Shown one piece after another: positions 14,111 to 27,319 of a stretch of 64,000 nucleotides of DNA. A model generated the notes under the pieces. That model saw only the letters and a list, made by a program, of their open reading frames with translations, made no database searches and was not told the DNA's origin. Where the stretch lies: contig NC_134656.1 in assembly GCF_030463565.1 (NCBI RefSeq), positions 7,054,501 through 7,118,500 on the forward strand, written 5' to 3'. The stretch is from Pelecanus crispus (taxonomy: Eukaryota; Chordata; Aves; Pelecaniformes; Pelecanidae). Position 1 is the first letter of the stretch. Every line of letters begins with the position of its first letter. The position numbers and the translations under genes were made by a program.

Positions 14111-14160
14111 TAATAGACAAACCAAGTATCACAAATTTGTCTATTAAAATTTGTCTATTA
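14111..14160. repeat. Inverted repeat plus 14-bp tandem duplication
   Basis: TAATAGACAAA (14111-14121) faces its complement TTTGTCTATTA at 14136-14146 across a 14-nt loop. The right arm is itself duplicated perfectly as a 14-bp unit, AAATTTGTCTATTA, at 14133-14146 and 14147-14160. Confidence 0.85.
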
Positions 14161-16353
14161 ATATTTATGATTTATTTTATAAATGGTTTATCATTTGCAC
14201 TGATCTGACACTAAAAATTGTGGGCCTTTACCAGCAACCCTTCACAGTACATCCATTTGACAAGTTCCGGTTGGTGATGAGACTAGGCTGGAAATGAAAC
14301 TTGGAATGTTTCTAGGAATTAGTCCTAACATTAAATAGTCTAAATTGTTCGGTACCACCACCCCATCTAAAAATTACAAAGGCATCAACAACTGTTACAC
14401 AAGCTTCTCCACAGGACCTTTCTGTACCTGAAGAGATGACTGAGTTTGCCCATTTCAGGATCAAATTAGGTTGCACTAGTCAATGGCACAAAACTTAACA
14501 CCCCTTCACCCCATCTGGCTGCAGTGCCAAAGAATAATATCTACATGATTTTCATGATACCCAAAACCGTGCAAAAGGTAATCAGAGTTTTCATCTAGAT
14601 GCTTCATTAGTGATGGCAGACAAGATTCAGTCAAAGCTTTATTTCCTGAGAATTTACTATTCCCAACACCTGTTAGTGCAGCCCCAATTACTAATCCTCT
14701 CGGCTAACAGGACCTGCATTTCTAATGAGGACAGATTCTCTCAAATAAGCATTCTTCTAATTGGGCACTGAATCTGTATGTGGCCCATATCAGTTTTAAG
14801 GACTTATTCAGCACCAACAGGGATGATTTATGTGATGTATTTAAACACCTCTGCACAAGCACAAGTGAGGCTATGGAGGAGAAAGGGCAAGTGGAAGAGC
14901 TATTCCCATCAACAGCTCCAGGCATCTAACTTCAGCGACAACAGAGCAACAGTTGGTGCAGAGAGTGGCTCCCCAGGAACGTAATTTCAGCACTTAACCT
15001 GGATACCCAAGGGACATGACATGAATAGCCCTACCTGCAAGCAAAATGCCCCAGGTTACCCAGCTTGTGTGGGGCAGGGCAGGAAACCAAATCCCAATTT
15101 CCCCACGCTCCCAATTAGCATCATCTTTGCTGGATGGGCCTTCCCTCACCAAACTGTTTGTGAGGAACGCTTTTACTTGCTGAGCAGGGATGGATTTCAA
15201 GAACCACAGTTCACTGTAGTGTTTTCTTCCCTCCTCCCCCATCCAGTGAGCAATGCTCTCCTGAACTAAAGCAAAAAACTTGCTGCAGGATTTGTTTGAG
15301 CAGAAAAATAATCCTCTTCTCTCCTTCAACAAGGGTGAGCAGGAGAGATGTTAAGAGTTCTCTTTTTGCTTTCAACTAAACTTCTTTTTTTGGACAAGAA
15401 AAAGCTGGCATTTTTGTTCTGTAACTGTGAGCATCCTTCCTTCAGTTTCAGAAGAAGGAGAAAATGGTGATGTTTTATGCTTTTAAAAAACAAAAACCAA
15501 AAAAACCCAAGGAGAATTACAGAAGTTGCAGTTGCACTGTGGTATATTGCATCAGTCAAACACAGAATATACAGAGATCCTTTTCCTTAATATTTTCAGA
15601 AAAACAGATCAGTACATGCAGAAGTCTCCCTTGCAGTACCTGTCTGAGGTGGAAATCAGGCTGTGTTTGATCCCTCCTTGCTGCTCCAAATAGACAGCCA
15701 AACCCAAAACGTGCTGAACACTCAGACTCCAGTCACTACAGCGCAGGTGGAATCAGGCTCCCCCTTCTCAGGACTTCAGCAATTCTCTTTACTCTCGCTA
15801 ACAAGTACCACTGATATATCTTTTCCTGCTATCTGTGCATTTTTCCCTGGATCCTGACAGGTGAGCTACAGGAAATAGCACCTGCAAGGAGAAAATACTA
15901 AATAGCTCATTCTCATATACGAGGTCAGCATCTCTCTCCTCTTGGCCTGTTGGATAGCTTCAGGTTAAATTCAGACAACAAAATAAAACTCAACTTTTTT
16001 CACTGTGCTGTCCTCCATTTATAGGAACTTTAACAATTTGCTGGTAAATCCAACTCTTAAGAGTTGTAGTGATGACTAATCACTAACAGACATGTAGTCA
16101 CAGCTGCTCAGATACTTATTTCTTGTCTAAACCCAACTCTGAATAACTTAAGCACCTTAATAGAAGTAGAATAATAAATACAGTCCAAATATAGGCAGCA
16201 ATCCAACACAACCATCACAGCTCTCTCTTAAATCCCCCATCTTTCAACAGTGCTCACTGCAATAGCTCTTACTATTGTATAACAAGAATGTAACAGAAAA
16301 GCAGACTAGGAGAGACTAGCATAGTTACCATGTTTACCGCTTTCACCTAGTTC

Positions 16354-16374
16354 TTTTTTTTTTTTTTTTTTTTT
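16354..16374 (+). repeat. T21 homopolymer
   Basis: Run of 21 T; no associated element seen. Confidence 0.9.
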
Positions 16375-16639
16375 AAACTAAGCACATTCAGGTTTGTTGC
16401 AAATTCTTTCCCCATGCAAAGCAATAACCTCCCTCTGCTCTAACAGACTTGGGCAGAGATAAATCAAACATGCATGAGTCTCCTGGACAGGATGAGGGAA
16501 GGGGAACTATACTGATGATCTGAGCTTGGGGTTTCACCTCGCTTTGAACAGGAGGAGAATCCCCCCGATGGCTGCGTTACTCCGGTTAGGACATGCTATC
16601 CAAGGTCTCCCAGGTGAGACAGAGCCTAGCCAATGTGCT

Positions 16640-16740
16640 CCCTGCGAGCAAAAAGCATTGGAGCCAAGTAACTCGCCCAAGAAACACCCAGTACAGGCAC
16701 CTGGGCTTCCTATTCCCAAGGGAATTGCAACCAGGTAAGG
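16640..16740 (+). repeat. Possible MIR-like SINE remnant
   Basis: GAGCCAAGTAACTCGCCCAAG followed by AACACCCAGTACAGGCACC weakly resembles the MIR/CORE-SINE region (AGTNACTTGCCCAAGGTCACAC). The match is short and diverged and may be chance. Confidence 0.2.
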
Positions 16741-18579
16741 GGCAGGAGGAGGGAAGGGGGGGGGCAGGAAAAAAAACCCACACAAAACTGTTAAGCAAAC
16801 AGCTTTGGTTTAATTGGCAGGGTGACTGCTTCATTAATGACAACCCCAAGCACCAAAAATAAATCTTGGTTGTGTGTTCTGAGGATCCCATGAATTACCC
16901 ATAGGGAAATGAAAACAAAACCAATGTATTTCTAAGCTACATTTTGGCGTTTCTTATAGGCATTTCCCACATACTTAGTTTGATTTTTTCCTGCAACTAC
17001 AACATAAACTCTTTTGAATGAAAACTTTTTTTTTTTTATATAATCATGTGATTACAACTTTACAAAGATGAAAATCTACAAAATATCAATCTCCCAGTAA
17101 AAATCAAACAAGTTGACAGGCTATTGATTTCATCTTATGTAGCACCAAGTTTATTTGCTTAGGTTGAGTTTGCAAAGAATGAACTCAAGAGAAACTAAAT
17201 TATTTTGTCTCAATAGCAACATATATGTAGCAATTCAAGTAGCTATCACTGCTTTGAAGGTTTTCTTCACAAGGCTTATGGAGTCCCAAAATGCAGAGCA
17301 GCACTTAAGTAAAATTTGCAAACTTTTTGGGGAAAAAAATGTATAGTGCTATGTACAAACACATGGAGACATCTAGCTATATATATCAGTTCTGACTTCA
17401 TTTAGAAGTTAGGAATGAACTAAAAACCTGTCTTTTAGGGTTTTCCCACTCTTCAGTTTACTTCAACAGACAAAACCCTTCGTTCTTGACCTAGCCTCTG
17501 TCATAAAGGTTGGCTCTTTTCACTGACATACAGTGAAGGTAAATCCTGCTGTTGCAGTCCATCAAATAAGTTTCTGTCTCCTCTAACCTATAATTGAGGT
17601 TGTAACAGATGGCTTTGCATTTTGCAAGACCAAAGGTTGTGCAACAGCAGCAGCTTCATTTAAAGGAAAAGATCTGTCAGAGCACAGAGCAAGGTAGAAG
17701 TTTGTGGAAGACGAAAAGATTTCTCACTTTGAAGGAAGACTCAGTGTAACAGCGTTTAAAAGCTCATCTGCCTGCATCATCTCCATTCTTGTTAGTGCTT
17801 TTAGTGGAAATAAAACACCCATGCCTCCCTGTGTGATTAAGGACTTCTATCTTCTATCATAATACTGTCAATATCTCTGCTGCCAATGCCACAGGGTTTA
17901 TTGTACTGAGGTCAGGTGGGAGGGCTGTACAACCACTCAAGGTGAGGGCTGCTCTGATAGTCTCAAAACTTGGTCAGGAGAAACAAGGTTTTGTGGGTGA
18001 TGCTCCTGGCTTGTTGTGCAAATTCTTTGTGCAGGAGCAGAATACTTGGAGGCAAGGCAACAGGAGGGCTCAGCAAGAGAGCTTCCAGTGACCACCACTC
18101 ACTCTGGTACAAAACCCAGTCTTTAGGTCACAGAGCTCCTTCAAATCAGTGACAACCTGTGCTTTCCAGAGGGGTCTCAGCTGTCAGTAGGCTCAAGCCC
18201 AACTATATTGGGATCACACCCAACTATTTCTCTGGGGACAGCTTCCTGAACCAGTCACTTGCCAAGGTTTTGTTTGTTTGGTAACAGGAATGGGGAAGAG
18301 TCCCTTATGGCCCTAAGAGAAGTCATTTCAGCACTGCACCTGGGCACTCAGTCTCAGAGCAGCTCTTCTGTACCACTCACCCAGAACGTTTCTCCCTGTT
18401 TTACATAGCTCCCTCGTTTTAAGCCTGTTAAGCCAGTCCAGCCCCCCAGGCAGAAGGGTGGTACCCTCCAACTTTCTGGCTTGCCATGGTCTGTTTATCA
18501 GATCTAATGGAGATATTTATGGGTTGATGGTCTGACAGATGCTCAATTTTCTGACTGGATGAGGAAGTCAAACTGTTAT

Positions 18580-18780
18580 ATAAGAAGCCAATAACTACCA
18601 TTAATTCCTAAAGCAATAAAACACTGCCGCATTTCCAAGTTAATTGGCACAACTGAGCCAGTTTGCTGGGAGTGTATTTAATCAAATTTAATCTTTAGTT
18701 AGGGGCTTCTGTAGCACCCTGCACTATACTATCTGAGGATCTAGAACAGTAATGATTGCTATTACAATGCACTGTTTTCC
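18580..18780. promoter_or_regulatory. Candidate conserved non-coding element
   Basis: Repeat-free sequence with homeodomain-type words: CATTAATTCC, AAGTTAATTGGCAC, TTTAATCAAATTTAATC and AGTAATGATTGCTATTAC. It resembles a developmental enhancer; conservation not testable here. Confidence 0.3.
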
Positions 18781-19029
18781 GTAGCTGTATCCAGGATCAA
18801 AACATATTGCTAACACAGCAGAACATTCTTGGAGACATTTACGCTTTTCACCATTTGCATACAGGGTGGGGGTTAACACGGAGGTTTCCTGACAAGTTAA
18901 AGTTCAGAAGGTTGTTCTCCTTTACCCAGAACACTGTAGTATCCTTAAAAATTCTGAAAATAGTTGAAGATTTCCCTAATAAAAAAACACATCCCCTAGT
19001 AAGGTTGTCTCAGCACCAGCTATCCTCCA

Positions 19030-19260
19030 TGTTTACTAGAGGCACCACTTCGCCATCCACCATACATTAAATTCAGGAGTGTTTTGTGCTAAAGCACTAA
19101 GGCTTGATGGGGCACGTTTTATGGGTTCATTACAGTGTGCCTCTGGAGTATTGCGAGGCACGAGACCAAAGGCTATGTCCCATTGGCTGCCTGAGTCATT
19201 TATTAATGGCCCCATTAAACACTCCCTCAAGCTTTCGATTGCAGTTATTCAGTTTTCTTC
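19030..19260. promoter_or_regulatory. Candidate conserved element with AP-1 and CCAAT motifs
   Basis: It contains ATTGG (CCAAT on the minus strand) at 19182-19186, an AP-1 site TGAGTCA at 19192-19198 and TTATTAATGGCCCCATTAAA. No repeat was recognised. Enhancer-like by motif density only. Confidence 0.3.
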
Positions 19261-22200
19261 TGAATTATTTTTTTCCTTTTGACTTCTGCTTCCACAGCTG
19301 AAGGGTATCCTTAGGGAGTCACAGCACGGCACCCAGGTCTGGCGTCTGAAAAGCCCTAAGCCCAGGATCATGGTGTGGAGGTGCCAGCTCCACTGCTGGG
19401 CTGGAGTCCTCCAGCCGCCTGCTCTCCTGCCACCCGTCCCGGGGTGCACCAGCCACAAGAGGGGGACAGAGGCTCACCCTGCCTTGCCCAAACACCGTGT
19501 GTGGGTCAGGCAGGGGAGAGCTAGGCCACCCTCCTCCCTCCAGGGCTCCAAAACCTCTCCATTCAAAGACCAAGGACCTCCTTTTCTGTTGCTCAGCATC
19601 GGCACTTGCACTCCCATGCACAGCAGGAATAAAGCATTAATAGTAATTGCTTTAAGTGAGCGTATAGGCAATCCAGTTCAGGAGTAATTCGCCTTTCTTG
19701 CTGCCATGAACCAGTGATGCTGTCAGATGCACAGACAACAAGCCATACAAACTCCCTCATGTTGACCTTCAAGGGCCACCTTCCTTTCCGGAAGATTCCC
19801 ATCCCCTCTGCCACTGGATTAATTGCATTCAACAGACAAGAATTAATAGCAGTACTGAGCTTTGTGCTACCTCAGGAGATAAACGTCACTACTTGGAAGT
19901 GACAGAATGAAGGGAAAACTCATAGACCCCTAAATCACTCTCCCATCATTTACCCTGTTGCTGCTGTATTAGGAAATGTCAAGCTGCATCTTTAAGAGTG
20001 GACCTGTCTCTGCAGCAAAAGCACAGAAAGCTGGCAGTTGAGAAAGCAGAACGGATGACAGTTTTTGGCAGCGGTTTCAGCTGTCTTGTTGGGTTTTTCA
20101 GATTAATCAGCCCCTTTGGAACACTGAACAGATCATCAGGACAATCCCTCAATCCAAGATCTTTTGCAGTGTGTGTGGGGGGGAAGTCATAAACTGGGAC
20201 AGCAGCAGAACAGAGGCAGCTTTCTGAAAGGGACTCAGTCTTGGCTCTGAGAAAGGTCCTTATCAAGGCAATGTCTAAAGCCTATGGCATGTCTGCACCA
20301 TCATCCCTCCGCATGTGCTCACACATGGTGTGGGGTTTTTTTCGATTGATTTTTTCAGGAAGTCATGAACTGAAAAAAAGTTTCTCTCCATGCCCCCCAA
20401 TCCCACCATTTCAAACTTTGCTAAATACATCTTCTTCCTGTCAGATGCCAAAAATATTGACTGTTTTCTTTCAAGGAAAATCTTCCTTGCCCAATATCTA
20501 ACAATACATGCATATGCTCAACGCACTTTGTTTGAAACATTCAGTTTTACTTTATATAGGAGACAAATAATCGAGAACCTTGTAGTCTCTTAAAAAATCC
20601 ACCTGCAACTGTAAAAAACCAACATCTTAGTTTTCCCCCATGAATTCTGAATTCAAGATAGTTACACACCTAACCCCCCTGCCCAAAAAAAAAACCAAAC
20701 CCAAAACCAAAAAACCCCAATTGGAGTTATTCTCCCCATTTCACATTTTTACTTCTTCAGCACTACTGTTGCTGTTTAAACAGATTGCAGCTCTCCTCTC
20801 TCCTCAAAAGGCATCTGCATTTCAAACAAGGAGCATATATTGGCCTTAGTCCTACTATTTACTTGTGCAAGTAGTCCTTTGCACCTGGAGTATCTACCAA
20901 AGTCAGTGGGTGTTAAGGGCTGGCTGTTCTAACCTGGATGCAGAACAAGGTCTACATTTTATGGATCAGAAAAGTATATGCAATTAATAATCACATAAGC
21001 TATTTATTAGATCATGCAACCAATGGTTTCTTGTTGCCCTTGCTGGCAGGAAGAGAATTCTGTAGTGTAAGAGCAGCAGAGTTTATTATATCAGTTTAAG
21101 CACTTGATAATTTGGCATAGCTCTTTAGAGCACTTCATAGCATTGGTCCACAGTATTTGAAATTTAGGCAAAAACCATACAATAAGCAAATTTGCCAAGG
21201 AGTTTCACCTTTCCTTCATTACACAACAAACTAACAATTAGCTGTTATGCAAGTTTCTGCTCACCATGAAGTGTGCACTGCTTTCAGTTTGCCTAAGATA
21301 GCAAGCATGCAGGAGCCAAAACTGAAATTATATTAATGTGTTGTGCTCTTGACCTGAAGGCTGAGCTCCCTGTACTGATCACTGTTGCTTTCAACAAGGA
21401 TTTCGTATCATCCGTGACACTGCTGTACACCTGAAGATAACACTTCGCTTTACCCCTGCATCTCTCGGCGGCTTTCACTTCCACATCCCACCAGTCAAGC
21501 GCCTTAGCTCAGGATGGAGCTGGCGGGGTCTGAGCCGTGGCACCTGCAGCAGGCTCTGCCTGCGCCCCGGCCCTGCACGGCTGCTCACCGCGCTACTGGG
21601 ACAGGGGCGCTCGGGGCCAAAGCTTCAGCTGGTCTCAAACCACGCTGGCATGCCACGTGTAGAGCTGATCACCCCCCAGACATGGATCCCCAAGCACAAC
21701 TGTATAGTCAAGCTCTTTCACTGGAATGAGGGGTTTATTTCCAGCAGGAACGGGCACAACTGACTTACGGGCCAGCCCAATGAACCAGAACTACCAAACC
21801 GCCTTATGCTCTCTCAGACTCCCATGGTGCAGCCATAACTTCATTGCTCCCACCAGCTCCAGCCAAATGTGCCCTCCGTTGAGCGCCCCAGTCCCCGCAC
21901 AACGCGGTAGCTCACCAGCAGCAGGCTAAGCCACACAGGTGCTATTCCTACGCTACTGCGATTCCGCCGTCTCCGTCTAATCAGCGTGAGCATGGCCTGC
22001 ACGCAGCTGCCCTGCTAGCCCACGGTGGTGGCTTAGCTCCTGCTTTTGCCCGATGATCTCGTTCGCTGTGTCCGGTCACCCACCTGCAGTCTGTGATGAG
22101 CTGTGACCGTCGCCAGGGAGCTAGGTGGTTCAAATAGGATGTGCCAGGGTTGCAAAACACATTACCAGGGAGATGTTCTTATCACAAGCAGTTTTTACAG

Positions 22201-22619
22201 CAATAGCCCTGAGAAATCCCATCAGAGAAGAAGAGATGACTCAGTCTCATACAAACACTTTACACATCCAGACATTCCTGCGTATGAGAATCTACTGCAT
22301 ATAAAAAAAATGACCTCTGACTTTTTGTGCCTCTCCTCTACACTGTCATAAACAAGAATATCACTGCAAGAGATGCTGTCAACTTATATTTAGCCCAGTT
22401 TTCTATTTTGTTTTAAAATAAAAGTCTTCTGTAAAGCATAAGACGAACAGAATTAAGAAAACAGTTCTTTAAAACAAAACAAAAAATTGTGCTGTTGCCT
22501 GTCAAACCCTCACCCTGTAGCACTGAAAACTTGGAATTGTCCACAAACGAATATGAGACTGACATGATATTTATTATCCAAGCTTAAAATAGCACAGAAC
22601 AAACAGAATACAAATCATG
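19261..22619. other. Intergenic desert with locally raised CpG
   Basis: No gene recognised. The GC content and CpG density rise at 21510-22090 without matching a promoter or exon that I can identify. Confidence 0.65.
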
Positions 22620-22880
22620 GCAAGTAAAAATTAATTTTAAAAATTCAATTTAATAATCTAACAGTTTAGGGGCAATATGTGGTTTATATTGGCAGTGGCC
22701 TTTTCATCTTGCAAATCATATAATTAAGAAAACTTAATTAGCAAAAGCAGTGTTTGAATATTAGAGCTGTGAAAATATCTCAGAAAAAATTGCAAGTATT
22801 GGCTTGAACTTTTTTTAAGCCTCAGTTCTGTGTCTGCATGCACTTCTATTAATATAAATACAAGGCAGGAATAAATAAAA
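22620..22880. promoter_or_regulatory. Candidate conserved non-coding element with paired homeodomain sites
   Basis: AT-rich non-repetitive sequence with AATTAATTTTAAAAATTCAA, TAATAATCTAACAG, GCAAATCATATAATTAAG and an 8-bp inverted repeat TAATTAAG-AAAA-CTTAATTA at 22721-22740. The density of TAATTA cores resembles vertebrate developmental enhancers. An AP-2 consensus lies 70 bp beyond (22952). Confidence 0.35.
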
Positions 22881-22951
22881 GGCAGAAGTATTCAGGAAAT
22901 TGTGAAGTTAGAATATTCACAAAACCCAAAATTGTAACTGCTTGCACAAGG

Positions 22952-22960
22952 GCCTGAGGC
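22952..22960 (+). promoter_or_regulatory. AP-2 consensus site GCCTGAGGC
   Basis: Exact match to the high-affinity AP-2 consensus GCCNNNGGC in its GCCTGAGGC form, in the downstream desert of an AP-2 gene. Functional binding is not shown. Confidence 0.35.
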
Positions 22961-23239
22961 ACAGCCCAGCAATGAGAAGCAGCAGCAAAGTGTGTCCTGC
23001 TTCTTCACAAAATCTCCCCATCACAGCCAGGCCAGCAACGAGAACGGACGATTCCTTGAGCGAGCACAGGCCTCCTCTCTCCTCCGTTCCCACCACCCAT
23101 CTCAAAAAGCATGCAAACTACTCAGCCATGAAGAGAAACTAAATAAAACAAAGACAGCTGCCTGATTGAGAAAAGTTGCATGCATATCTACTTGGAGAGA
23201 GCCCTAACTTGTTTCATACGCCCAAAGGAGAACAACAAC

Positions 23240-23261
23240 AAAAAAAAAAAAAAAAAAAAAA
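23240..23261 (+). repeat. A22 homopolymer after (AAC)n
   Basis: AACAACAAC leads into 22 A, then GCTTCTGG. Simple repeat. Confidence 0.9.
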
Positions 23262-25909
23262 GCTTCTGGCAATTTTCAATCTTAGAAATCTTAGAAACCC
23301 AAGTTAGCTTCAGAACTGCGTTTGAGCTAAAAGGCACCAACACGCCATCATGTCTCCCTCTCAGGAGGGATGCATGAGATTCTCACAAGCTGCAAGTCCT
23401 CAGAGCCAAGACATTTATCTCCAGCCCAGCCAGCTTTTAAAAATACAAAAACTATTAAACTCACATTTCCTTTCTCGGCCAGGTAGTCAAGGAGAATCTA
23501 TAGAACATGGAAACTCCAAAGACTTTGTGCATGCAAATGAGACAGGCACTGAAAGAACGACATCCACAGGCAATATTCACACTCTCCTTGCAGCTTTAGA
23601 CAGAAGGGGAAAAAAACCAAAACAAAAAAATCATAGTGCTGTTCAGTGCCAAAACATTCTCATCTATAAAATCCCACGGAGACATTTCTCTGCCTCAGAA
23701 AACCAGAAGTCTGGTTCACTTACTACTGGGCCACTCTAATATTGCAGAAAAGTTACAGTTTGCAGCAAAACATCTTAAACAGATAGAGAGGGCTTGGCTA
23801 CATTTAAAGTTTCTTTTGCAATATTTGCTCAAGAGAGCCTTTATTGTTGCTGTTCTGCTTTGGGACATGTACTGTATTTTTCTAAAGAGATGATTTATCA
23901 TTGCCTTCAAAAAATAAAGAATCTTTGTTATTATTCTTAAATTGATCCGATTGCTTTGTTTCTGGGGGACAACTCAGTGATTTTCATTTGCTTTATGGAC
24001 AATTTCCAGTGTGGGCATGAAGTCAGGAACCCAAAGCAGATCCAATTTTTCCCCGCCAAGCCCCAGGACCTTCAAGTGTTTCAAGTCTTTCTTCTACCCT
24101 TCAAGTTGTGTCCTACTTAATTTGCACAGAACAAGGGCCCTCAAAACCCACATGTAATCCAGGGCTTCACCCTGCATCTATCCTTCCCCATCCAAGTTCT
24201 TTTTATCCTGCACCTTTGGAAGGAAATCAGCAGCAACTACAATAAACGGTAGGTTGGAGGTTTTTTTAAATAAAGACACAGAATAGTGTTCTTGGAGCCC
24301 TGATCTTTGTTCTGGTAAGACAGAGGTCATTCCAAGTAAATGTAGCAGAGACAGACTTCTGCTGCTGTAAGTCATACCACTGGGTTATTCATTCGAGCAG
24401 GAACCAAGAGTGACCGCAAGGCACCATTAGACGTATTTACTGTACAAGTCACGTGGCATTTTGAGACCTCTAACAGCAGTGGGACGTTCGCGTATCGGTG
24501 GTTAAACCGGCACAGAGAAGCCCTTAGTTTTGCCGCTCGCTCAGCCCCACGTCCCCTCGCAGCGTGGGCTCATGTCGGGGCTTTCCCATGTATCTGAAAA
24601 CCCTCCCGCCTAAGGAGCTCGTGGGCAGCAGTTATTCTGTACGTCAAACATGCCTTTCCAACGCGCTCCTTTTTTTGACTCGTTATCCGAAGAGTGCGGT
24701 GGTGCTTGGCAGTTGACATCCGGCCTGAAATAATGGCATATTAAAGGTTTTAATCTCCTGTAATTGGGAAAGGTTTCCAAAGAAAACAGAGGTGTACAAA
24801 TAGCACCTCCCCATCTTGAATGTGTATTACCCAAACAGATGTCACCAAGTTAATCCATGCGAGCGCTCCGTTCGGCAGTCAGAAAGCAGGGCAAAGTTGA
24901 CTGCTTCTCAGCCAGACCCTGCTCTGTCTATCTGCGCAGACATCTGTGCTGAGAGCGGATCCTGTTCATTTAACCTTCTTCTCTTCCTACAAGCACACAA
25001 AGCAAACAAAACAAAAAAGATCCGGGGAGTTTTTAGTCTTTGCACACGCGCAAAAACGCCCCGGTATTAGCTGAAGGCTGAACGCTGGGTATATGCACAA
25101 AACTAGTAAGAATTAATCGTGGATTTATTCTTTCAGCTGCAAGACTATCGGCATGCCAGGGAACACCAAAGAAAGGAGAAACAAAGATCTGGTCCTTATT
25201 TGTACCTGTCAGAGGACTCAAGGAACAAGGCTGCCCAACCAAGAAAATTAATATTTGTTTCCGACAGGGATCTATGCAAAGGAACAGGGTTTTAATTTAG
25301 GGCTCTTTTCATCAGAATGATAACAGCTGTCATCTACTGTGTGAGTGCAGTAATTACTGAATCTCAGATGCGGAAAATGAATACCTGATGTTTCATTTAC
25401 ACAATAATATCTCAATCCGCAGTCCCAGAGACAGCCAGCGACATTCCCACCAAATGACTAACACGTACCCCACCTCCAAATTCCTGCAATTTTACAGCCA
25501 GCTCCCCCCAAAACCCCAATAGTTATCATGTTCCTTCCAACAAAAAGCAAAAGAGTCTGTGATAACATTTATGACCTTAAAGTTTCAAAATCCAGCCCAA
25601 TTTATCCTAGTCTTTCACTGGCTACTTAAAATAAATCAAGTTTTATTAAGTAGCATGAATATCCTGTCTCACCTACAAGTTTAACCTATTATTTCCAGTC
25701 TTGCCTGCCACACACATGGAAAAGATATTTTCATTCACCATTACCACACCAGCACAAGAAAATAAATAGGAAGCCACAGACTCAGGATTCAGGTATCTTT
25801 TTGGTTTGTTTTAAACAGAAAGATTTGTATATATTTATCAATCAAATTGTAACTGACCTGAAAACAGAGGTTGGTTATAGATCTAATTTCTCTGAAGTTG
25901 AGGAACATT

Positions 25910-25919
<10 letters not shown>

Positions 25920-25941
<22 letters not shown>

Positions 25942-25950
25942 AAAAAAAAA
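25920..25950 (+). repeat. T-run joined to A9
   Basis: About 22 T directly followed by nine A, preceded by a further T8 and CTTC. The T/A junction can fold back; probable microsatellite. Confidence 0.85.
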
Positions 25951-26589
25951 GCAGTTCTGATCCGGTTTCTCAATAGAAACAAAATTGGATTTGAAAGCTA
26001 AGCAACCTGACTAAAGAATGCAATGCTTTTGCTTACTAATAGAACAGTCTAGCTAGTGTCATTATGGGAATGAAACTAATTAAAAAAAAAAGTATTTCCA
26101 TCAAAACACATGTAATTGCACAGTAGAGATCAGTTTAAAAGTATACGTTTCCTGATCATTAAAACAAGTGAAGTTGAAATTATATGTTTTGCAGAACTGC
26201 TTGTACCAGCCTGGGCTGTATTATGAGGCAGGGGGCCAAGAGCTAAGTGCTTCCAACCACTGAAAAGTACCAGTAATTCCTGCATAACCTCACACCTTGG
26301 AGAGCAAAATGGTTTCAGTGCATTGTGTTGTTTTTTCATCAATTGAAGAGGATGTGGAAAAAAACTTTGGATTAGATAAATCACTTGGAAACCTATTTCA
26401 ATCAATCATTTCCCCCTCTCTAGCCATGCCCTGAAGATGTTTTGCCTGCAACTGGTTTGCATTCAAATGAGTAAGCATGTATCCCTTTTGCATACACTAC
26501 CATGCAGCAGCATGCTTCAGTTTGACAAAAGGTGCCTACCACTCCAAACTCCCTTCATACAACTGCTTTCCTGCTCAAGACTGTCATGT

Positions 26590-26830
26590 AGCAGTTTCTA
26601 ATTTTAGAGCTTGATTAATTGTCAGGACAAAAGCAGGGAGGTTGGAGCCTGGATGATCTTGTTTTGATAAAATCTAATGAGTTTCATGTCAGGCAGCAGA
26701 TAAATATGAAGTGCCTAATTTATCTAAATATTTTAAGTCGTGTTTAAATCCTATCAATTCCAATGCCTTTTCAGCCAGCTCTTGATTGTCTTGATTAATA
26801 TACAGCCTGGGTTTTCAGAGAAGCAAAGGA
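26590..26830. promoter_or_regulatory. Candidate conserved non-coding element
   Basis: GCTTGATTAATTGTCAGGAC, GATAAAATCTAATGAG, CCTAATTTATCTAAATATTT and GATTGTCTTGATTAATATAC give a dense set of homeodomain and SOX-like words in complex, non-repetitive sequence. It is one of the most enhancer-like stretches in the desert. Confidence 0.35.
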
Positions 26831-26984
26831 ATTGGGGTATGCGTATCCTTCAGAAATCAGATGAAGCCTGAATGTACAGAAAAAAAGACTTTCTATGAAG
26901 AAAACAACCAAAAGTCAGCATGAAGGAGATGTTTGAAACAGATGGCCAGAAACAGGTTTTCTATTTGCAAAATAAAGTTTGAAT

Positions 26985-27007
26985 GAGAGTGAGTGAGAGA
27001 GAGAGAC
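26985..27007 (+). repeat. (GA)n/(GAGT)n microsatellite
   Basis: GAGAGTGAGTGAGAGAGAGAGA, a short purine repeat. Confidence 0.75.
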
Positions 27008-27319
27008 AATATGATTCTTTTCTATATCAGCCTAATTCAAGATTTTTTTTTTTTTTTCTTCTTTCCTTTTTGTTTCACCAATAGGTGGTTTTCTGGAGAG
27101 CTTGGCAGGGAACTGTCAAAGAATTCCTTGACCATGTTTCATTTAAAGGAAGACGCTTCTGTAGAAGAAAAGTTTGCAATCCAGGACAGGAAAATTAAGC
27201 TGACAGGCTTGCTTGGAATAAGGAATGATTTTTCAGTAACTGAAGTTACAACCTTTTAAAATTACCTATTCTAACTCATGGTGCAAGAGTGCTTACAGCT
27301 GTTATTAAAAATATATATA

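Larger units (their letters stand above)
12158..18579. other. Intergenic desert
   Basis: Unremarkable AT-rich non-coding sequence with homopolymers at 13522 and 16354, the inverted/tandem repeat at 14111 and a possible MIR-like remnant near 16.65 kb. No gene recognised. Confidence 0.7.
22961..26589. other. Intergenic desert
   Basis: Non-coding; simple repeats at 23240 and 25920 and a mild CpG cluster at 24480-24580. No exon supported. Confidence 0.65.
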
